A stretch of 64,000 nt of DNA from Candidatus Homeothermus arabinoxylanisolvens (GTDB lineage: Bacteria > Bacteroidota > Bacteroidia > Bacteroidales > Muribaculaceae), in assembly GCA_001689405.1 (NCBI GenBank), contig LUJO01000049.1:62001-126000 (forward strand), read 5' to 3'. Of the stretch, positions 59,748 through 64,000 are shown piece by piece. The translations under genes and the position numbers were made by a program. The first letter of the stretch is position 1. Each line of letters starts with the position of its first letter. A model generated the notes under the pieces. It was not told the DNA's origin. It did not search any database and saw nothing but the letters and a program-made list of their open reading frames with translations.

Positions 59748-61385
59748 TTATTCATCAGGTTTTTCAGCCGGCGAAATCGGTACCGAAGCATGACCGCTGT
59801 TTAATTCGGACAATGCTTTAAGCACCGTGACATCATCGGTATTGGCGACTTGGTAATAGTATTCGCGTCCGAGAATGTCGCTTGCTATCAAAGCCTTCAG
59901 GAAATTAACAATCAAGTCTTGCGAAATGTTGATGTAATACCATCTTGCCGGTATGCCGTTGCGTGACGCATAGTTTACAAACTGTATGAGCAGCTCTTCA
60001 TTGTCTGGGAGCTTGGCAAGCAATTGCTTAAGGTCCTTGGCCGACGAAAGCGCCTCGCGGTTGCAGTCGCTGTACTCGAATGCAAATTTCTGCAACAGTC
60101 CGGCATTCACTACATTAATATAGTAGTTGGTCACTCCTGATGTGTCGTTAGGTACAAATACGTCGGGCATGATGCCTCCGCCTCCATAGACCGTACGGCC
60201 TGTGGCAGTGGTAAACTGAAGATCTTCGTTGAACTTGATGCTGTCGGAGTTGTAGAACTCGCCATGCTCGTAGCGGTCCACAATCTCTTTTTCGTAGGCG
60301 TTGCGGTTGCCCAGCTTGTAATCTTTCTGTATGCAGCGTCCCGACGGCGTATAGTAGCGCGATACGGTAAGTCTTATGGCACTGCTGTCGGGGAGTGTTG
60401 TCTGACGCTGTACGAGACCTTTGCCAAACGAGCGTCGTCCTACTATAAGGGCTCGGTCATTGTCCTGCATGGCGCCTGCGAAAATTTCGCTCGCACTTGC
60501 CGAGTACTCGTCGAGCAGTACCACCAGCTCGTCGTTTTGGAACGAACCAGTGCCGTCGCTGAATACTTTGGCGTCCTCCATGCCTTCGCGTCCGCGAGTA
60601 AAGACGATAGGCGAGTTGGCCGGTAAAAATTCGTTGGCCATGTAGATTGCCATTTCGAGAAAGCCTCCGGTATTGCCTCGCAGGTCCACGATATAGCGCT
60701 CGGCGCCTTCCGCTTTCAGTTTTACAAGTCCGGTGAGGAATTCATCGCGTGTCGTGCGGCCGAATTTGTTTACTTTAATGTAGCCTGTCGTGTCGTCGAT
60801 CATGTAGGCGGCGTCGACCGAGTTGACGGGTATGTCGCCGCGGGTGACTTCAAACGACAGTATTTTCTTCGTGTTGTTGCGCTTTACCCCGAGTTTTACC
60901 TTCGTGCCTTTTTCTCCGCGCAGCATTTTCATGATTTCCGTATTGGGTATGTTCATGCCGGCTACTGCGGAGTCATTGATGGTCATTATACGGTCGCCGG
61001 CCATAAGTCCTATCTTTTCCGACGGTCCTCCCGGTATGACTTCATTGACGGTGACGGTGTCGGTAAGCATGGTAAATGATATGCCAATGCCGCTGAATGA
61101 ACCCTCAAGGTCTTCATTGACAGCCTGAAGCTCTTTGGCGGGTATATAAGTGGAGTGGGGGTCGAGGTTTGACAGCAGGTCGGGGAACGTACGTTCGAGA
61201 AGCGAGTCTATGTCAACTTCATCGACATACTCGTCTTTTATAAGGTCAAGGACTTCCGCCAATTTGCGTTCGCCTTCGGTCGAGTAGCTGTTGGACCCGA
61301 ATTTTATGCCTATCCATATACCGCCTGTCAAAGCTATCGCTACCACTAACGGGTACCATGCAAGCGGATTTTTCAGTTGTTTCAT
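59748..61385 (-). CDS. S41 C-terminal processing protease
   Basis: 545-aa serine protease held by an N-terminal membrane anchor (WYPLVVAIALTGGIWIGIKFG) with the rest in the periplasm. A PDZ domain (about residues 85-180: GIGISFTMLTDTVTVNEVIPGG, IGLMAGDRIMTINDS) leads to the S41 core: YIVDLRGNTGGFLEMAI, then the catalytic pair SASASEIFAGAMQ (Ser) and VGRRSFGKGLVQ (Lys). A C-terminal extension of about 150 residues follows. CtpA/Prc-like enzymes process or remove C-terminally tagged envelope proteins. Located 22 bases after the dCMP deaminase gene. Confidence 0.94.
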   Translation of the reverse strand: MKQLKNPLAWYPLVVAIALTGGIWIGIKFGSNSYSTEGERKLAEVLDLIKDEYVDEVDIDSLLERTFPDLLSNLDPHSTYIPAKELQAVNEDLEGSFSGIGISFTMLTDTVTVNEVIPGGPSEKIGLMAGDRIMTINDSAVAGMNIPNTEIMKMLRGEKGTKVKLGVKRNNTKKILSFEVTRGDIPVNSVDAAYMIDDTTGYIKVNKFGRTTRDEFLTGLVKLKAEGAERYIVDLRGNTGGFLEMAIYMANEFLPANSPIVFTRGREGMEDAKVFSDGTGSFQNDELVVLLDEYSASASEIFAGAMQDNDRALIVGRRSFGKGLVQRQTTLPDSSAIRLTVSRYYTPSGRCIQKDYKLGNRNAYEKEIVDRYEHGEFYNSDSIKFNEDLQFTTATGRTVYGGGGIMPDVFVPNDTSGVTNYYINVVNAGLLQKFAFEYSDCNREALSSAKDLKQLLAKLPDNEELLIQFVNYASRNGIPARWYYINISQDLIVNFLKALIASDILGREYYYQVANTDDVTVLKALSELNSGHASVPISPAEKPDE

Positions 61386-61407
61386 TTTTATTGATAAAAT
61401 GTAGTCG

Positions 61408-61839
61408 TCAGTCTATATCTGAAAGGTGTTCGCATTCCACTCCGGCGCGGCGCAAGACTTCAAGGCCGTCCTGAATGCGGTACAGGTCGTTGTAGACCAC
61501 ACGTCTTATACCGGCCTGTATGATCAGCTTGCTGCACTCAAGACACGGCGATGCCGTTATGTACAGTGTCGAGCCTTCGCTGCTGTTGCCACTGCGTGCC
61601 ACTTTTGTTATGGCATTGGCTTCTGCGTGCAGTACGTAGGGCTTTGTTTTGCCTTCATCGTCCTCGCATATGTTTTCAAAACCCGCGGGTGTGCCGTTGT
61701 ATCCGTCGGAAATTATCATCTGGTCCTTGACAAGAATCGCCCCTACCTTGCGCCGCTGGCAGTATGAATTTTCGGCCCATATGCGTGCCATGCGCAGATA
61801 GCGCTTGTCAAGCAAGCATTGTTTCTCTTTCTGGTTCAT
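61408..61839 (-). CDS. dCMP deaminase family protein
   Basis: 143 aa. Zinc-dependent cytidine/deoxycytidylate deaminase: zinc ligands HAEANAITK and SPCLECSKLII are intact, and the N-terminal KRYLRMARIWAENSYCQRRKVGAILVK and ISDGYNGTPAGFENICED match ComEB/dCMP deaminase. It supplies dUMP for thymidylate. First in an operon with the S41 protease and 5-formyl-THF cyclo-ligase; -7 box 24 bases upstream. Confidence 0.94.
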   Translation of the reverse strand: MNQKEKQCLLDKRYLRMARIWAENSYCQRRKVGAILVKDQMIISDGYNGTPAGFENICEDDEGKTKPYVLHAEANAITKVARSGNSSEGSTLYITASPCLECSKLIIQAGIRRVVYNDLYRIQDGLEVLRRAGVECEHLSDID

Positions 61840-61863
61840 TTTAAATGACTATAGTCTATCGTG

Positions 61864-61871
61864 CAAAGTTA
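61864..61871 (-). promoter_or_regulatory. -7 element of the dCMP deaminase operon
   Basis: Minus strand TAACTTTG, full match, 24 bases before the ATG at 61839. Confidence 0.6.
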
Positions 61872-61949
61872 CGCAATTAATTTTAATAATAAACATTAAT
61901 CTGTCTAAAGTCGTTCAATGAAAATATAACGGTTCATTTTTTACTATTT

Positions 61950-63914
61950 ATGCACGGATTGACGAAATCTACTGTTTCCGCCTCTGTCCATAAAGTCACG
62001 GCAATGGCTCTGTTGGTCACGATAGGGATTGTGTTTGGTGATATAGGCACATCTCCGCTTTACGTGATGAAGACTATATTGCATACCGGCGACAGAATCG
62101 ATGCCGACTACATAACGGGTGCGGTGTCTTGTATAATATGGACTCTTACATTGCAGACCACTGTAAAATATGTACTCATAGCGTTGCGTGCCGACAATAA
62201 GGGCGAGGGCGGTATTCTTGCCCTGTATGCCTTGATAAGGCGGCTCCGTTTCAAGTGGCTGTATGTCTTGGCTGCCATAGGCGCCAGCACGCTTATTGCC
62301 GACGGAGTCATCACGCCGGCTGTGACTATTACGTCGGCTATCGAAGGTCTGCGGGCCATTGAGCCTGATGCTCCCGTAGTGCCTGTCGTACTTTTTATAA
62401 TCACTCTTGTCTTTGTCGTACAGCAGTTTGGCTCTAAGGCTATAGGACGCCTTTTCGGTCCGTTTATGCTTGCGTGGTTTCTTATGCTCGGTGTGCTCGG
62501 CGCTCTGTGCATAGGCGAATATTCCGGCATATTGCGTGCTTTCAACCCCGTGTATGCCGTAAAGCTTCTTGTCGATTATCCCGGATGGTTCCTTATACTC
62601 GGCGCTGTGTTTTTATGTACTACAGGAGCCGAGGCTCTGTACTCCGATCTGGGCCATTGCGGACGGTTGAATATAACGGTGTCGTGGTTATTTGTAAAAA
62701 TAATGCTGATACTTAATTATCTCGGTCAGGGAGCATGGATCGTATCGCGGCTTCATGACGGAGCGGTCGGCGGCAATCCGTTTTACATGATAATGCCCTC
62801 ATGGTTTCTTCCAGTAGGTATATTCATGTCGACCGGAGCGGCCATCATAGCAAGTCAGGCATTGCTTAGCGGGTCTTTCACGATATTCAGTGAAGCCATG
62901 AATCTCGGATTTTGGCCGAGGCTCCGTATTAATTATCCGACCAATCTTAAAGGTCAGCTGTATATCCCGGTGGTTAATACGGCGCTTTATGCAGGATGTG
63001 TGGCTACGGTACTTATTTTCGGCTCTTCCGACCGTATGGAGGCCGCTTATGGTCTTGCCATAACCGTAACCATGCTCATGACCACGGTGCTCCTTGCTTT
63101 TTACTTACGGCAAAAAGGCGTGTCGCTATGGGTCGTGGCTCTGTTCACTGTCGTCTATACGGTCATAGAGGGCGCATTCTTTGCCGCCAACGCCTTTAAG
63201 TTTATGCACGGCGGTTGGTTTACCGTGCTTATCGCGGGAGTGGTGTGTGCGGTGATGCTTATATGGCGCAGAGCCAAACTGATACGTGACAAGTATATAG
63301 AATACATGAATATCGAGGACTATCGTGAGATTATAGCCGATATTAAAGCCGATAACGCCATTCCCGAATATGCAGCAAATCTTGTATTCATATCAAGGTC
63401 GGCATCGTCACGCATGGTTGAGCGTAAGCTGCTGTATTCTATAATAAACAAGCAGCCTAAAAGGGCTGATCATTACTGGCTCCTTAGGATAGAGTATGTC
63501 GACACCCCCGACACACTTGAATATGACTGTGACGTGATAATACCCGATACACTTATCAGCGTAAACCTGCGTATCGGATTTCGGGTAAGGCCGCAGGTAA
63601 GCGTGTATTTACGTCAGATAGTTGAAGATCTTGTGGCTGACGGAACGATAAGTCTTACAAGTCGCTATCCGTCGCTGCGCAAACACGGCATTGCCGGAAA
63701 TTTCCGTTTTGTTATAATTCACCGCATATTTTCGGCATCGAGCTGCTGCGAAGGTAAAGACCGCTTGCTCATGACGCTTTACGCACTGTTGCGGCGGCTC
63801 GGTATAAGTGATGAGAAAGCTCTTGGTCTTGATACAAGCAACCTTACGGTGGAAAATGTGCCTCTTATCATAAATAACAAAGTGTCGCGGCGCATAACAC
63901 GGGCAGGCTATTGA
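61950..63914 (+). CDS. kup: Kup-type potassium uptake protein
   Basis: 654 aa, about 12 membrane helices in the first 430 residues and a cytoplasmic C-terminal domain. The opening IGIVFGDIGTSPLYVMK is the KUP signature, followed by NKGEGGILALYALIR, ADGVITPAVTITSAIEGL, YSDLGHCGR and QALLSGSFTIFSEAMNLG. The Gly-Asp and Glu residues used for proton-coupled K+ uptake are present. Divergent from the dCMP deaminase operon across 110 bases; no clear TAnnTTTG box on this strand. The stop is 12 bases from the stop of a possible minus-strand gene. Confidence 0.95.
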   Translation: MHGLTKSTVSASVHKVTAMALLVTIGIVFGDIGTSPLYVMKTILHTGDRIDADYITGAVSCIIWTLTLQTTVKYVLIALRADNKGEGGILALYALIRRLRFKWLYVLAAIGASTLIADGVITPAVTITSAIEGLRAIEPDAPVVPVVLFIITLVFVVQQFGSKAIGRLFGPFMLAWFLMLGVLGALCIGEYSGILRAFNPVYAVKLLVDYPGWFLILGAVFLCTTGAEALYSDLGHCGRLNITVSWLFVKIMLILNYLGQGAWIVSRLHDGAVGGNPFYMIMPSWFLPVGIFMSTGAAIIASQALLSGSFTIFSEAMNLGFWPRLRINYPTNLKGQLYIPVVNTALYAGCVATVLIFGSSDRMEAAYGLAITVTMLMTTVLLAFYLRQKGVSLWVVALFTVVYTVIEGAFFAANAFKFMHGGWFTVLIAGVVCAVMLIWRRAKLIRDKYIEYMNIEDYREIIADIKADNAIPEYAANLVFISRSASSRMVERKLLYSIINKQPKRADHYWLLRIEYVDTPDTLEYDCDVIIPDTLISVNLRIGFRVRPQVSVYLRQIVEDLVADGTISLTSRYPSLRKHGIAGNFRFVIIHRIFSASSCCEGKDRLLMTLYALLRRLGISDEKALGLDTSNLTVENVPLIINNKVSRRITRAGY

Positions 63915-63925
63915 TGCTGTCGCGG

Positions 63926-64000
63926 TTACTGGAGCAGCATGGCCAAGCCCCCGAAACCTATGACTGAATAGGAGGCATACTGCAACATACGTCCTTTTCG
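63926..64000 (-). CDS. Possible C-terminal fragment of a membrane protein
   Basis: A minus-strand frame enters from the right edge and ends at TAA (63926-63928). The 24 codons seen end GRMLQYASYSVIGFGGLAMLLQ-like in small pieces: a basic RKGR followed by a hydrophobic, Gly-rich stretch typical of a final membrane helix. Another frame is also open here, so the call is tentative and the family unknown. It would be convergent with kup. Confidence 0.35.
   Translation of the reverse strand, partial: RKGRMLQYASYSVIGFGGLAMLLQ

Noticed and set aside
1..64000. Mobile elements, prophage, integrons, rRNA, defence systems
   Set aside because: No transposase, integrase, phage structural, restriction or toxin-antitoxin motifs were seen on either strand.

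Overview
The window is a compact chromosomal segment from a member of the Bacteroidales, most likely the Muribaculaceae (formerly S24-7). This rests on family content and promoter style. It carries a complete moxR/DUF58/batABCDE locus, a Bacteroidetes-type membrane pyrophosphatase and an FtsK-LolA-TrxB run. At least twenty genes are preceded by the Bacteroidetes -7 element TAnnTTTG, often with a TTG/TTTG about 20 bases upstream, and there is almost no Shine-Dalgarno signal. The genus is an inference. I see no phage, insertion sequence, rRNA, CRISPR array or integrase; nearly all genes look like chromosomal core genes.

Layout. 1-2754: an edge-cut lipoprotein, then divergently a small acidic protein and the two-step agmatine-to-putrescine pathway (aguA, aguB). 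2755-3285: the only long gene-free stretch, packed with short palindromes. 3286-8347 (minus): an LtaS/sulfatase-like membrane transferase, a secreted SGNH esterase, tRNA-Met and an AspT/YidE-type transporter. 8563-15199 (plus): an envelope run of a GT4 glycosyltransferase, a YbhN-type membrane protein, kdsB and an inactive-looking M16 peptidase homologue, then tgt and an LptF/G permease. 15219-17671 (minus): nucleoside phosphorylase, dprA and a thioesterase. 17855-24440 (plus): GH36 alpha-galactosidase, secreted 5'-nucleotidase, a small sorting-domain-like protein and type I pullulanase. 24539-33695 (minus): trxB, lolA, ftsK, rpe, a DedA protein, a UDG-fold protein, an esterase, a flavodiiron protein and efp. 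33888-39519 (plus): hppA, ruvX, def, ettA and a glucosaminidase. 39545-61839 (minus): tilS, a fused universal stress protein, a small HTH protein, the eight-gene Bat locus, two HU-like proteins (one fused through a membrane segment to LysM), an M13 peptidase, an ABC-F ATPase, a MINPP-like phosphatase, a LuxR regulator paired with a degenerate hemerythrin/RIC protein, 5-formyl-THF cyclo-ligase, an S41 protease and dCMP deaminase. 61950-63914 (plus): a Kup potassium transporter, followed by a possible edge fragment on the minus strand.

How the genes fit together. Envelope biogenesis dominates: KdsB (Kdo activation), LptF/G (LPS export), LolA, the glycosyltransferase/YbhN pair, the LtaS-like transferase, the glucosaminidase and the Bat system. 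A second theme is saccharide and nucleotide salvage at the cell surface (GH36, pullulanase, esterase, 5'-nucleotidase, MINPP). A third is handling of oxygen or nitrosative stress (flavodiiron protein, Bat locus, tandem USP, RIC-like protein).

Most noteworthy: four genes whose start codon lies exactly four bases after a -7 box, implying leaderless mRNAs; the covarying hairpin family at 2949-3178; the HU-membrane-LysM fusion; and the RIC/LuxR pair in which most iron ligands appear to be replaced.
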